From positions 1 through 32,657 of the forward strand of contig QHSQ01000005.1 of the NCBI GenBank assembly GCA_003221615.1: 32,657 nucleotides of DNA. Reading direction: 5' to 3'. The position numbers and the translations under genes were made by a program. The first letter of the stretch is position 1. Every line of letters starts with the position of its first letter. The notes under the pieces were generated by a model that was not told where the DNA came from, searched no databases, and worked only from the letters and a program-made list of their open reading frames with translations. The stretch comes from Candidatus Rokuibacteriota bacterium. GTDB taxonomy: Bacteria; Methylomirabilota; Methylomirabilia; Rokubacteriales; CSP1-6. Shown here in pieces: positions 9,167-17,434 of this stretch.

Positions 9167-10003
9167 ATGGCGGTGGAGCTGCGAATCAACGGGGCGACGA
9201 TCTTCTGCGAGTCGGTCGGCGAGGGGCGGCCGTGCATCTGCTTGCACGGCGGCCCGGGGACCGATGCCTCGGGGCTCGCCCGCACCCTGAGCCCGCTGGC
9301 CGCCGAGCTCGACCTGCGGCTGATCTTCTACGACCACCGCGGTCACGGGCGATCGGAGTGGGTGCCGGTCGAACAATGCACGCAGGATCAGCTCGTGTCC
9401 GACGTCGAGGGCGTGCGGCAGGCGCTGCGGCTCGGCCCGGTCCACGTGCTCGGGATCAGCTGGGGCGGGTTTCTCGGTCTCATGTACGCCGCGCGCCACC
9501 CGACGTCGATCCGCACGCTGGCCGTCGTCGGCGCCGCCGCCAGTCGTGACTTCATGGCGCGCGCCGAAGACAACGCGCGCCGCCGCGCGACCGCCGAGCA
9601 GTGGGCGGCGTATCGCGCGCTCTGGGACGGCTCGTTGTCGGACGACACGAGCTTCAAGCGCGCCTTCGACACGATCCGGCCGCTCTACTTCTTCGATGCC
9701 GGCCGCGCGGTCGAGACCAACGCCATGCGCGCCGACATCCGCTATCGGCTCGCGGTGAGGCGATTCATCATCGAGCACGAGTACGCGAGCTACGATTGCC
9801 GGGCCGAGCTTCCGCGGATCGCGTGCCGCACACTGGTCGCGGTCGGACGACACGACTGGATCTGTCTGGTGGACCAGGCCGAGGAGATCGCCCGGCTCGT
9901 CCCCGGCGCCGAGCTGGCGGTGTTCGAGCACAGTGGCCACTCGCCCCAGATCGAGGAGCGCACCGCGTTCACGCGACGGCTCGCGGCCTTCCTCTGTTCA
10001 TAG
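9167..10003 (+). CDS. Alpha/beta hydrolase, proline iminopeptidase-like (S33 family)
   Basis: This 278-residue alpha/beta hydrolase has features of the prolyl-aminopeptidase-like group. It shows the oxyanion motif HGGPG (27-31), FYDHRGHGRS, the nucleophile elbow GISWGG with Ser98, the acid Asp230 in VGRHDWICL and the base His258 in EHSGHSP. The cap region (about 110-215) is helical and variable. It could cleave N-terminal residues from short peptides, which would fit the flanking peptide importers, or act on other small esters or amides; sequence alone does not decide. An in-frame ATG at 9020 exists, but the ATG at 9167 is preferred because homology-like sequence starts there. AAGG lies directly before it, so initiation at GTG 9173 is also possible. 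The stop codon touches a GC-rich hairpin repeat. Confidence 0.88.
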   Translation: MAVELRINGATIFCESVGEGRPCICLHGGPGTDASGLARTLSPLAAELDLRLIFYDHRGHGRSEWVPVEQCTQDQLVSDVEGVRQALRLGPVHVLGISWGGFLGLMYAARHPTSIRTLAVVGAAASRDFMARAEDNARRRATAEQWAAYRALWDGSLSDDTSFKRAFDTIRPLYFFDAGRAVETNAMRADIRYRLAVRRFIIEHEYASYDCRAELPRIACRTLVAVGRHDWICLVDQAEEIARLVPGAELAVFEHSGHSPQIEERTAFTRRLAAFLCS

Positions 10004-10056
10004 GCGCGCCTCTTCCGGCGGGGCCCAGCCCCGCGACGGCCTGCGGCGCGCACCGC
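10003..10056 (-). repeat. GC-rich hairpin-forming intergenic repeat, single copy
   Basis: The minus strand here reads GCGGTGCGCGCCGCAGGCCG and continues through GGGGCTGGGCCCCG to GAGGCGCGCC. It matches the 66-base unit repeated at 28595-28726 over about 54 bases, with one missing G and a CC-to-AA change. It forms an imperfect stem (outer GCGCGCC/GGCGCGC, inner CGGGGC/GCCCCG). It begins on the last base of the hydrolase stop codon and fills most of the 80 bases between convergent genes, so it could act as a bidirectional terminator or mRNA-end hairpin. Confidence 0.8.
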
Positions 10057-10083
10057 GGCTCTCCAGCGCCCGCGCGCTCAGCG

Positions 10084-11709
10084 CTACTTGCCGGTCCAGC
10101 GCACGCTCTTGAGCGACTGATAGATGCCGGCGAACGTGGGAATCGGCACGAAGCCCTCGTAGCCGGACCGCGTCACGTACACCTGCTGTGGGAAGTAGAG
10201 GAAGACGTAGGGCGCGTCCTCCATCAGGAGCTTCGAGAGCTCCGCATAGTGTTTCTTGCGCTCGGCCGTCACCCCGGTCCGCCGCGCCGCCTCGAGCGCC
10301 TCGTCGACCCGCGGGTTCTTGTAGTGGGCGAAGTTGCGGCCCTTCCATTGGCTCGAGTGCCAGATCGTGTAGGCGAATGGGTCCGGATCGTGGTGATTCG
10401 TCCAGCCCACCACGATACCCTCGAACTCCGAGGCGAAGAGCTTCTTGACGAACGTCGGCCAGTCCAGCGGCTCGAGCTGCACCTCGACGCCCACCCGCTT
10501 CAGGTACTCCTGAATGATGACGGCGGTGTCCTTCACGCTCTGATTGGCCTGGTCGTGGCGCACTGAGAAGCTGAACCGCTTGCCGTCCTTGACGAGCACG
10601 CCGTCGGGGCCGGGCTTGAAGCCGGCCTCGGCCAGGAGCGCCTTGGCGCGATTGGGATCGTAGGCGTACGGCTTCACGCTCGGATCGAACGCCCAGCTCG
10701 ACGGCGGGAACTGCCCGGTCGAGACCGCGGCGTACCCCTGGAGCACCTCGCGGACGATGCTCGGCACGTCGATCGCGTGATAGAGCGCCCGGCGCACCCG
10801 GAGGTCCGTGAACGGTGCCAGGTCCTGGCGCCAGCCGAAGTAGGTGTACGAGGTGTTGTCGGCGGCGAGCACCTTGAGATTCGCCGTCTGCTTGAGGCGC
10901 GCTACTTCCGTCAGCGGCGGGCTCTCGACGAAATCGACGCCGCCGGCGCGGAGCTCCTGGAGCAGGACGACGCTGTCCGGGATGATCCGGAGGATCAAGT
11001 GGTCGAGGGCCGGGCGACCGCCGTGATACTGGGCGTTGGCCTCCATCACGAGGCGCTCGCCCCGACGCCACTCGACCAGCCTGAAGGGGCCGGTCCCGAT
11101 CGGCTTCCTGTTGAACTCCGCGGTGTTGAGGTCGACGCCCTTGAGCAAGTGCTCGGGAACGATGCCGGCGCGCGGGTTGACCAGCACGGCCAGGAAGGAC
11201 CCCGACGGATAGCGCAGCCGGAACCGCACGGTGTGGTCGTCGATGACCTCGATGGGTCGGACGGCCAGCTCCTCCGGCCGTTTGGGATTTTCCTTCGCCG
11301 TCAGCTCGGGGAATCCGGCGAGCGCGTCGAAGTAGGCTCGGTGAGGCGTCGTCACTTTCGGATCGAGGACCGAGTAGAACGTGAACGCGACGTCACGGGC
11401 GGTGAAGGGCTTGCCGTCGTGCCACTTCACGCCGCGCTTGAGCTTGAACGTGTACGTGAGGCCGTCGCGCGACACCTCCCATGATTCGGCCAGGAGCGGC
11501 CTGACGTTGAGGCCCTGATCGAGCTCGACCAGGCTGTCGAACAGCGGCCACTCCGCGATGTACGATTGGCCGTCGGTGGCGATCACCGGATTGAGCGACG
11601 TGGCGTCGCCGCTGAGCCCGATCACGAAGTCCTTCCCGGCGGCGAGCCCGGGACTGGGCGCCAGACCGATCGTGGCGACGAGCAGCGCGAGCACAATGGC
11701 GTGGATCAC
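10084..11709 (-). CDS. Peptide ABC transporter substrate-binding protein (family 5), second system
   Basis: This 541-residue family-5 binding protein has a signal peptide (VIHAIVLALLVATIGLAPS, cut near LAA/GKD). Typical SBP_bac_5 blocks follow: GDATSLNPV, ESWEVSRDGLTYTFKLKRGV, KWHDGKPFTARDVAFTF, PIGTGPFRLVEW and KPYAYDPNRAKALLAEAGF. The length matches DppA/OppA. The GTG at 11709 is supported by GGAGG six bases upstream; an open frame extends further but runs into the permease gene. It is the last gene of a minus-strand operon, 14 bases after the DppC-like gene, unlike the first system where the binding protein comes first. No ATPase accompanies it here, so it may rely on the pair at 1-1694 or on genes elsewhere. 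Confidence 0.93.
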   Translation of the reverse strand: MIHAIVLALLVATIGLAPSPGLAAGKDFVIGLSGDATSLNPVIATDGQSYIAEWPLFDSLVELDQGLNVRPLLAESWEVSRDGLTYTFKLKRGVKWHDGKPFTARDVAFTFYSVLDPKVTTPHRAYFDALAGFPELTAKENPKRPEELAVRPIEVIDDHTVRFRLRYPSGSFLAVLVNPRAGIVPEHLLKGVDLNTAEFNRKPIGTGPFRLVEWRRGERLVMEANAQYHGGRPALDHLILRIIPDSVVLLQELRAGGVDFVESPPLTEVARLKQTANLKVLAADNTSYTYFGWRQDLAPFTDLRVRRALYHAIDVPSIVREVLQGYAAVSTGQFPPSSWAFDPSVKPYAYDPNRAKALLAEAGFKPGPDGVLVKDGKRFSFSVRHDQANQSVKDTAVIIQEYLKRVGVEVQLEPLDWPTFVKKLFASEFEGIVVGWTNHHDPDPFAYTIWHSSQWKGRNFAHYKNPRVDEALEAARRTGVTAERKKHYAELSKLLMEDAPYVFLYFPQQVYVTRSGYEGFVPIPTFAGIYQSLKSVRWTGK

Positions 11710-11723
11710 GTCAGTCCTCCGTT

Positions 11724-12584
11724 TCACAGGCGGCCGCGCAACGTCGGATCCGACGCGTCGCGCAGCCCGTCGCCGAACAGGTTGAACCCCAGCACCGTGA
11801 CGAAGATGGCGAGCCCGGGGAACGTCGCGATCCACCAGGCCGAGGCCAGGAACTGCCGGCCCTCGACGACCATGTTGCCCCAGCTCGGCAGCGGCGGCCG
11901 GGCGCCGAGCCCAAGATAGCTCAGGCCCGACTCGATCAGGATCGTCTGGCCCAGCAGCAGACTGGCCTGGACGATCACGATGGGCAGCGCGTTCGCGAGC
12001 AAGTGGCGCGAGAGAATGCGCGCGTGGCCGGCGCCGAGCGCGGCGGCCGCGTGGACGAAATCGCGGTGGCGAAGGCTCAGGCACTCGCTACGCACGATGC
12101 GCCCGACCGGCGCCCAGGTGACGAGCGCGATGACCAGCGCGGTATTGGTGAGGCTCGCGCCGAAGAGCGCGACGACGATGAGGATCAGGAACAGCGCCGG
12201 AACAGAAAGAAAGACGTCGGCGGCGCGCATGATCGCCGTGTCGGCGGCTCCGCCGAAATAGCCCGCGACGCTTCCGACGGCGGTCCCGACCACGAGCGAG
12301 AGCATGGTGGCGAGGAGCCCGATCTCGAGCGACACGCGGCTGCCCCAGATCACGCGGCTCAGGACGTCGCGGCCGAAGCCGTCGGTCCCGAGCCAGTGCG
12401 CAGCGCTCGGCGGCTGCAGGCGATTCAAGAGCGACTGCGCGGAGTAGCTCTGCGGCGCCAGCGCCGGCGCCAGCGCCCCCGCGATGACCATGACGGTGAC
12501 GACCAGGCCGCCGACCAGACCGCGGCGATTACGCGTGAACCGCCGGAGAGCCGACGGTCGCTCCGCGTGCGCCTGCTCCGTCAC
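11724..12584 (-). CDS. Peptide ABC transporter permease (DppC-like), second system
   Basis: This DppC-type permease has 286 residues, the normal family length. An N-terminal cytoplasmic arm precedes the first membrane segment (LVGGLVVTVMVIAGALAPAL). Next come the conserved HWLGTDGFGRDVLSRVIWGS, the BPD_transp_1 core with an EAA-type loop in RDFVHAAAALGAGHARILSR, GLSYLGLGARPPLPSWGNMV and the family end FNLFGDGLRDASDPTLRGRL. The GTG start at 12584 overlaps the upstream DppB-like stop as GTGA. A longer open frame in this register up to 13550 is an artefact across the DppB-like gene, not a fusion. It pairs with 12581-13543 to form the transmembrane pore. Confidence 0.94.
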   Translation of the reverse strand: MTEQAHAERPSALRRFTRNRRGLVGGLVVTVMVIAGALAPALAPQSYSAQSLLNRLQPPSAAHWLGTDGFGRDVLSRVIWGSRVSLEIGLLATMLSLVVGTAVGSVAGYFGGAADTAIMRAADVFLSVPALFLILIVVALFGASLTNTALVIALVTWAPVGRIVRSECLSLRHRDFVHAAAALGAGHARILSRHLLANALPIVIVQASLLLGQTILIESGLSYLGLGARPPLPSWGNMVVEGRQFLASAWWIATFPGLAIFVTVLGFNLFGDGLRDASDPTLRGRL

Positions 12585-13543
12585 CGGTACGAGATCCGGG
12601 GATCGATCACGCAGTAGGCGAGATCGGTGAGGAGGTTGGCGCTGATGACGACGGCGGCGACCATGAGGTTGACGCCCATGATCACCGGGTAGTCGCGCTC
12701 GAAGACGGCGCCGACCGCCAGCCGGCCGATCCCCGGCCAGGCGAAGACGGTCTCGGTGAGCACCGCGCCTCCCACCAGTGTCGGCAGCGAGAGGCCGACC
12801 ACCGTCACCACCGGGATCAGCGCGTTGCGGAGCGCATGGCGCCAGACGACCCTGGCGCCGCCGAGTCCCTTCGCGCGCGCGGTGCGGACGTAGTCCTGAC
12901 GCAGCACCTCGAGAAGGCTCGAGCGCGTGAAGCGCATGAACGAGGCCATCTGGATCAGGCCGAGCGTCAGGGTCGGCAGGATCGCGTGCCGCACGCGCGT
13001 TGACAGCTCGGCCTCGCGGCCGTATTCGCTCAGCCCCGATGGCGGGAGCAGGTGGAGGACCTCGGAGAAGAGGAGGATCAGCATGATCCCCAACCAGAAG
13101 CTCGGGAACGACACACCGAACAGCGCGACCGCCGAGCCGAGCGTGTCCCAGATCGTGCCCCGCCGGACGGCCGCGAGCACGCCGAGCGGGACCGCGACGA
13201 CGAGCGCCAGCGTGAGCGCGCCCGCGGTGAGCTGAAGGGTCGGGCCGAGGCGGTCGAGGATCAGCGCGGCGACCGGGTCTCCGGTCTTGAACGAGCGACC
13301 GAGATCGCCGCGGACGGCCGCGCCGGCCCAGCCGAGATACTGAAGCGCGATCGGCCGGTCGAGTCCCAGACGCTGCCGGATCTGTGCGGCGGCTTCCTGG
13401 GAGAACTCGCCGCCGATCAGCACGGCCTCGGGGCCCCCCGGAGCCAGGCGCATGATCGTGAACAGGATGATCGAGACGCCGACGAGCATGAGCACGGCGA
13501 AGCCGACGCGCTTGAGGATGTAGGTCCTGAGCCCCGGCTCCAT
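12581..13543 (-). CDS. Peptide ABC transporter permease (DppB-like), second system
   Basis: This 320-residue DppB-type permease opens with TYILKRVGFAVLMLVGVSII, a membrane segment followed by the periplasmic RLAPGGPEAVLIGGEFS and QIRQRLGLDRPIALQYLGW. The EAA loop is in RQDYVRTARAKGLGGARVVW, then FAWPGIGRLAVGAVFERDYP, ending CVIDPRISYR. All landmarks of the family are present at the expected spacing. It is three bases downstream of the MalG-like permease stop and overlaps the DppC-like gene, so all three permeases are co-transcribed. The substrate is unknown; peptide permeases of this family also move nickel, glutathione or opines. Confidence 0.94.
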   Translation of the reverse strand: MEPGLRTYILKRVGFAVLMLVGVSIILFTIMRLAPGGPEAVLIGGEFSQEAAAQIRQRLGLDRPIALQYLGWAGAAVRGDLGRSFKTGDPVAALILDRLGPTLQLTAGALTLALVVAVPLGVLAAVRRGTIWDTLGSAVALFGVSFPSFWLGIMLILLFSEVLHLLPPSGLSEYGREAELSTRVRHAILPTLTLGLIQMASFMRFTRSSLLEVLRQDYVRTARAKGLGGARVVWRHALRNALIPVVTVVGLSLPTLVGGAVLTETVFAWPGIGRLAVGAVFERDYPVIMGVNLMVAAVVISANLLTDLAYCVIDPRISYR

Positions 13544-13546
13544 GAC

Positions 13547-14395
13547 TCAACTCGCGCCGCTCGCGGTGAGGCCGCGGATGAAGTGATCGAGGAACGCGCT
13601 GTACAGGATGGCCACCGGCAGGCCGACGATCAAGCCCGCGGCCATCAGCGCGCCCCAGTAGTAGACGTCGCCGCGGATCAGCGCCGTCGCGACGCCGACG
13701 GTCACCGTCGTCTGGTCACGGGGCGCGACGTAGACGACCGCGTAGAGCGATTCCTGCATCGCGAGCGTGAACGCGAAGATGGCCGTGATGACGATGCCCG
13801 GACGCGTCAGCGGGAGCACGACGCGCAGCACGCCGCCGATCAGCCCGCAGCCGTCGACCCACGCCGCCTCCTCGATCTCGCGCGGCAGGGTCTTGAAGAA
13901 TCCGGTGAGGATCCACGTGCAGAACGGGATCGTGAAGGTCGGATAGACGACCACGAGCGCCCACCAGGAATCGAAGAGGCCGAGGGTGCCGACGATCCGC
14001 GCCAGCGGCAGGAAGATGATGATCGGCGGCACGAGGTAGGTCATGAACATCGAGATCCCGAGGTTGCCGGCGCCGGGGAGCCGTAACCGCGACAACGCGT
14101 AGCCGGCAGGAACCGCCGTCGCCAAGGTGATCGCGACGAGGCAGACCGAGAGCAGCATGGTGTTGACGAACCAGACGGGAAAGTAACTGTGATTGAGCAA
14201 GATGTGGAAGTTCTTGAGGGTGGGCGCCATATGAAACCAGAACGGGACGAGGTCCATGCGGTAAAGATCGGCCTCTTCCTTGAACGCGGTGACCGCCATC
14301 CAGTACACGGGGAACACCGCGACCACGACGAACGGCGCGAGCCCGGCGTAGATGAGCAGGTTCCGCCGGAGCCGCCGGCCGGTCCCGGGCGTCAT
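13547..14395 (-). CDS. Sugar-type ABC transporter permease (MalG/UgpE-like), without partner genes
   Basis: This 282-residue permease belongs to the carbohydrate CUT1 group (MalG, UgpE), not the peptide group. It shows LIYAGLAPFVVVAVFPVYWM (first segment), the periplasmic NFHILLNHSYFPVWFVNT, the PAGYALSRLRLPG loop and the EAA motif EEAAWVDGCGLIGGVLRVVL followed by PLTRPGIVIT. MalG-type proteins work with a MalF-type permease, a binding protein and a MalK-type ATPase; none of these is next to it. It lies between a molybdopterin oxidoreductase (16 bases upstream) and the DppB-like permease (3 bases downstream), in the same direction. It may be left from a rearranged sugar operon or may use partners encoded elsewhere. 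Confidence 0.9.
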   Translation of the reverse strand: MTPGTGRRLRRNLLIYAGLAPFVVVAVFPVYWMAVTAFKEEADLYRMDLVPFWFHMAPTLKNFHILLNHSYFPVWFVNTMLLSVCLVAITLATAVPAGYALSRLRLPGAGNLGISMFMTYLVPPIIIFLPLARIVGTLGLFDSWWALVVVYPTFTIPFCTWILTGFFKTLPREIEEAAWVDGCGLIGGVLRVVLPLTRPGIVITAIFAFTLAMQESLYAVVYVAPRDQTTVTVGVATALIRGDVYYWGALMAAGLIVGLPVAILYSAFLDHFIRGLTASGAS

Positions 14396-14411
14396 GAGCG
14401 AGGTCGCGCGC

Positions 14412-16625
14412 TCAGGGGATCGGCGCGACGTCCACGAAACAGGAGTTGAACGGCGCCGCCCCGGCGGGAGACGTGCGGTCGGCGGTCAGCACGTTGGCGC
14501 ACCCACCCGTGTCGGCTCCCGAGGCATCCGGCGTGAACCACGCGCCCTCCTTGATGGAGACGACGCCCGGCGCGATGCGGTCGGTCACCCGCGCCGGCAG
14601 CCGCGTCGCACCGCGCGCGTTGAAGACGCGGACGGCCTGGCCGTCGACGATCCCGCGCGCGGTGGCGTCGGCGGTGTTGATCCAGACGTCGTCGGAGTCG
14701 ACGCGCGAGAGAATCGGCTGGTTGCCGTGGATCGAGTGCGTGCGGGCGCGCGATTTCGGCGTGACCAGGCGCAGGGGATACCGCGCGTCGATCTCGTCCT
14801 CGATCCACGTCGGGATCGGCGGAATCGCGCCGAGCCCGTAGGGATCAGGCTTGGCGGCCAGGGTCATCGAGTAGATCTCGATCTTCCCGGACGGCGTCGT
14901 GAATGGGTGGTGCTCGGGGTTGCGGATCTCGCGTGCGAAGGCGACGGCGTCGTCGGGCGCCGGCAGGCGCGCCAGGCCGCGCTCGCGGAAGGTGTCGAAA
15001 TCGTCGATCACGCCGCCGGTCAGCTCGCGCAGCCATTCCTCCTCGGTCTTGTCGTTGTAGCCGGTGATCCCGAGCCGGCGCGCCAGCTCACTGCAGATGT
15101 CGAGGTCGTTCCGGCACTCGCCCATCGGCTCGATCGCCTGCTTCATGAAGATCGCGTAGTGGCCCGCGCCCGCCCACGGCGTGTGGACGTCGTTGCGCTC
15201 CCAGAACGTGGTGGCCGGCAGCACGATGTCGGCGTGCCGCGCCGTGGGCGTCATGAAATTGTCGTGGACGACCATGAACTCCAACCGCTGAGCGGCCGCG
15301 GCGATCCGGCGGACGTTCGGCACCTGGTTGAAGAGGTCGCCGGCGACGGAGTAGATCATCTTGATGTCGGCCGGATAGCCGCCCGCCACGCCCCGGTCGA
15401 GCAGATCGGCGAGCCTCGACGAGGCGACGCGCGCGCCGGTGGGATTGGTGCCCGCGGGCAAGTGGCGGATGCCGCAGCGCCCGGTCGCGCCGTTGCTGGT
15501 GCCCGAGTTGCCCCCGGGGATTCCGACGTTGCCCGTCATCGCCGCGAGCGCGTAGGCCGCGCGGTGGAACTGCTCGCCGTGGATCGTGCGTCCCGGCGCG
15601 TAGCCGCAGTGCAGCGCCGCCGGCTTGCTGGTCGCGAACTCGACGGCAAGACGCTCGAGCGTGGCGGCGGGCGTGCCCGTGATCTGTTCGGCCCATTTCG
15701 GCGTTTTGCACACGCCGTCCGCCTCGCCGATGAGGTACGCGCGGTACGACGCGCCCGCCGGCGCGCCCAGGGGCAGATGCGCCTCGTCGAAGCCGAGCGC
15801 GTAGCGATCGAGGTAGGCCTGGTCTTGCAGCCCCTGGCTCGTGATGACGTAGGCCATGGCGATGAGCGCTGCGGCGTCGGTCGAGGGGCGGATGAAGACG
15901 TGCTCGTCGGCGAGCAGGCGGCTCGAGCGCGTCAGGCGCGGATCGACGGCGACGATGCGCACGCCGTGATCCTTGGCACGCTTGAGGTACTGCATGGTTC
16001 CCGTGCCGAACGTGCCGTCGCCGGGGCTCCAGCCCCACATCACGATCAAGCGGGAGTTGACGTAGTCGATGGGCTCGCGCCCCGCGCTCTTGTACTCGGC
16101 CTTGACGCCGTAGGTCTGCTTGACCGCGAAGATCTCGGCCTCCGCCGAGAGGTTGCTCCAGAGCTCGGTGCAGCCGCCGAACATGTGGAGGAACCTCTGG
16201 CTCACGCCGCGGCCGTGCAACGTGGACAGGCTGCCCGTGCGCGAGCAGTCGAGGATCGCGGCCGGCCCGTACGTGTCGCGGACGCGGAGCATCTGGTGGG
16301 CGACCGCGTCGAGCGCCTCGTCCCAGGAGACCCGCTCGAACTGCCCCGAGCCCCGGGGACCGGTCCGCCGCAGCGGGTGCTTCAGCCGATCCGGATGGTT
16401 CACACGCTCGGCCTGGCCGAAGCCGCGCACGCACGCGTGGAGCGGCGGCATCTCGGGCGTCCAGCGGCGAGGATCGGTGCTGATCTTCACGATCTGCCCG
16501 TCGCGCACGTGGGCGTTGACGGCGCACCGGCCGCCGCAGTTGTGTCCGCACGTGCTGGTGACGACGCTCTCGCCCGGCTTGGCCGCGACCCGCGGCGCTT
16601 CGTAGACGATCCTGGCCCGACTCAC
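14412..16625 (-). CDS. Molybdopterin oxidoreductase, DMSO reductase family catalytic subunit
   Basis: This is a large (737-residue) bis-MGD molybdenum enzyme with a predicted [4Fe-4S] cluster near the N-terminus: Cys26-x3-Cys30-x3-Cys34-x30-Cys65, spacing that resembles DmsA-like enzymes. Cofactor-binding blocks include WSNLSAEAEIF, GWSPGDGTFGTGT, ALAAMTGNVGIPGGNSGT and ATTFWERNDVHTPW, and the C-terminal molydop-binding domain begins near RYPLRLVTPKSRARTHSIHG. A Ser in the CSRTGSLSTLHGRG region is a candidate Mo ligand. The GTG start at 16625 has GGTAGGG upstream; an ATG at 16676 would add 17 residues. Neither start gives a twin-arginine signal, so it looks cytoplasmic. No electron-transfer (DmsB) or anchor (DmsC) gene adjoins. 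Substrate unknown. Confidence 0.88.
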   Translation of the reverse strand: MSRARIVYEAPRVAAKPGESVVTSTCGHNCGGRCAVNAHVRDGQIVKISTDPRRWTPEMPPLHACVRGFGQAERVNHPDRLKHPLRRTGPRGSGQFERVSWDEALDAVAHQMLRVRDTYGPAAILDCSRTGSLSTLHGRGVSQRFLHMFGGCTELWSNLSAEAEIFAVKQTYGVKAEYKSAGREPIDYVNSRLIVMWGWSPGDGTFGTGTMQYLKRAKDHGVRIVAVDPRLTRSSRLLADEHVFIRPSTDAAALIAMAYVITSQGLQDQAYLDRYALGFDEAHLPLGAPAGASYRAYLIGEADGVCKTPKWAEQITGTPAATLERLAVEFATSKPAALHCGYAPGRTIHGEQFHRAAYALAAMTGNVGIPGGNSGTSNGATGRCGIRHLPAGTNPTGARVASSRLADLLDRGVAGGYPADIKMIYSVAGDLFNQVPNVRRIAAAAQRLEFMVVHDNFMTPTARHADIVLPATTFWERNDVHTPWAGAGHYAIFMKQAIEPMGECRNDLDICSELARRLGITGYNDKTEEEWLRELTGGVIDDFDTFRERGLARLPAPDDAVAFAREIRNPEHHPFTTPSGKIEIYSMTLAAKPDPYGLGAIPPIPTWIEDEIDARYPLRLVTPKSRARTHSIHGNQPILSRVDSDDVWINTADATARGIVDGQAVRVFNARGATRLPARVTDRIAPGVVSIKEGAWFTPDASGADTGGCANVLTADRTSPAGAAPFNSCFVDVAPIP

Positions 16626-16799
16626 GGCAACAACCCTACCAAGTTTCGAGCCGTCGTGGAACTTCGTAACGACCACTGGCCTTTGTGGACCACGTCAAGC
16701 CACCAGGCACGCTTCCAGTTGGCTGACCACCGCCCCAGCGCTGGTATGCGTCCTCGCGTTCGGCTAGACTCCGGCCAGCCATCCTCCACCGAGGTGTTC

Positions 16800-17288
16800 A
16801 TGCGGCTGATCGGGCTCGCGATCGCTCTTGCTCTCACGCTCGGCCTCACGCTTGCGCCGATTGTCGCTGAGGCTCAGCAGGCGCGGAAGGTCTGGCGGAT
16901 CGGTGTGCTGGCTCCCAAGGAGGGCTCGGCACTCGCCATCGTGACCGAGCAACACGCGAGCGGACTACTGCCGTTGCCGGATGCCATGTTCAACTCGCAT
17001 CGCGCGTCGATCATCGCGTTTGCCGCGGCGGAGAAGCTTGTACTCGTGGCCTCTGAAGAAAGTTGGGTGAGGGACGGCGCACTGATGTGGTACGGAGTCG
17101 ACTCGCGCGATCACTACCGGCACGCCGCCGCCTACGTCGACAAAATCTTGAAAGGGACCAAGCCTGCTGATTTGCCTGTCGAGGAGCCAACGACCTTCCG
17201 ACTCGTCATCAATCAGAGAACCGCGACGACGCTGGGGCTCATCATCCCGCCAACGCTGCGCATCCGTGCCGACCAGGTGATCCAATAG
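16800..17288 (+). pseudogene. ABC_sub_bind-type binding protein with internal in-frame deletion
   Basis: The 162-residue frame starts with a signal peptide (MRLIGLAIALALTLGLTLAP, cut near AEA/QQA) and the family N-terminus RKVWRIGVLAPKEG. It then jumps to the family's C-terminal part: LPLPDAMFNSHRASIIAFAA, AAAYVDKILKGTKPADLPVE and TTLGLIIPPTLRIRADQVIQ. Complete members are about 320-330 residues, so about 160 residues, including most of the first lobe, are missing around residue 45 without a frame change. Secretion could still occur, but ligand binding is unlikely. GAGGTG stands just before the ATG, with TAGACT (16765-16770) as a possible -10 box. No partner permease or ATPase is near. I read it as a decaying paralogue. 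Confidence 0.7.
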
Positions 17289-17434
17289 CGCGTGGCCGGG
17301 ATGGAGCACTCCCCCATGAGCGCCACTGAGACGGCGTGGGAGCGCACGCCGTGGCATGCGGCACAGAATGCGGCGTGGGAGGGGTACACTAGCTCTGAAG
17401 GCTCGCATCAACGCAGGGAGCCCCTGGAGAGGAA

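Noticed and set aside
10084..12084. A longer, 666-codon version of the second peptide-binding protein
   Set aside because: The added N-terminus overlaps the permease and lacks protein character; the GTG at 11709 has a ribosome-binding site and begins a signal peptide.
11724..13550. A 608-codon frame suggesting a DppB-DppC fusion
   Set aside because: Only codons after 12584 encode a permease in this frame; the DppB-like protein is in another frame with its own stop at 12581.
14352..17288. A 978-codon open frame on the plus strand
   Set aside because: Its first 800 codons are the antisense shadow of the molybdopterin oxidoreductase, arginine/valine-rich and without motifs; only the end from 16800 is receptor-like.
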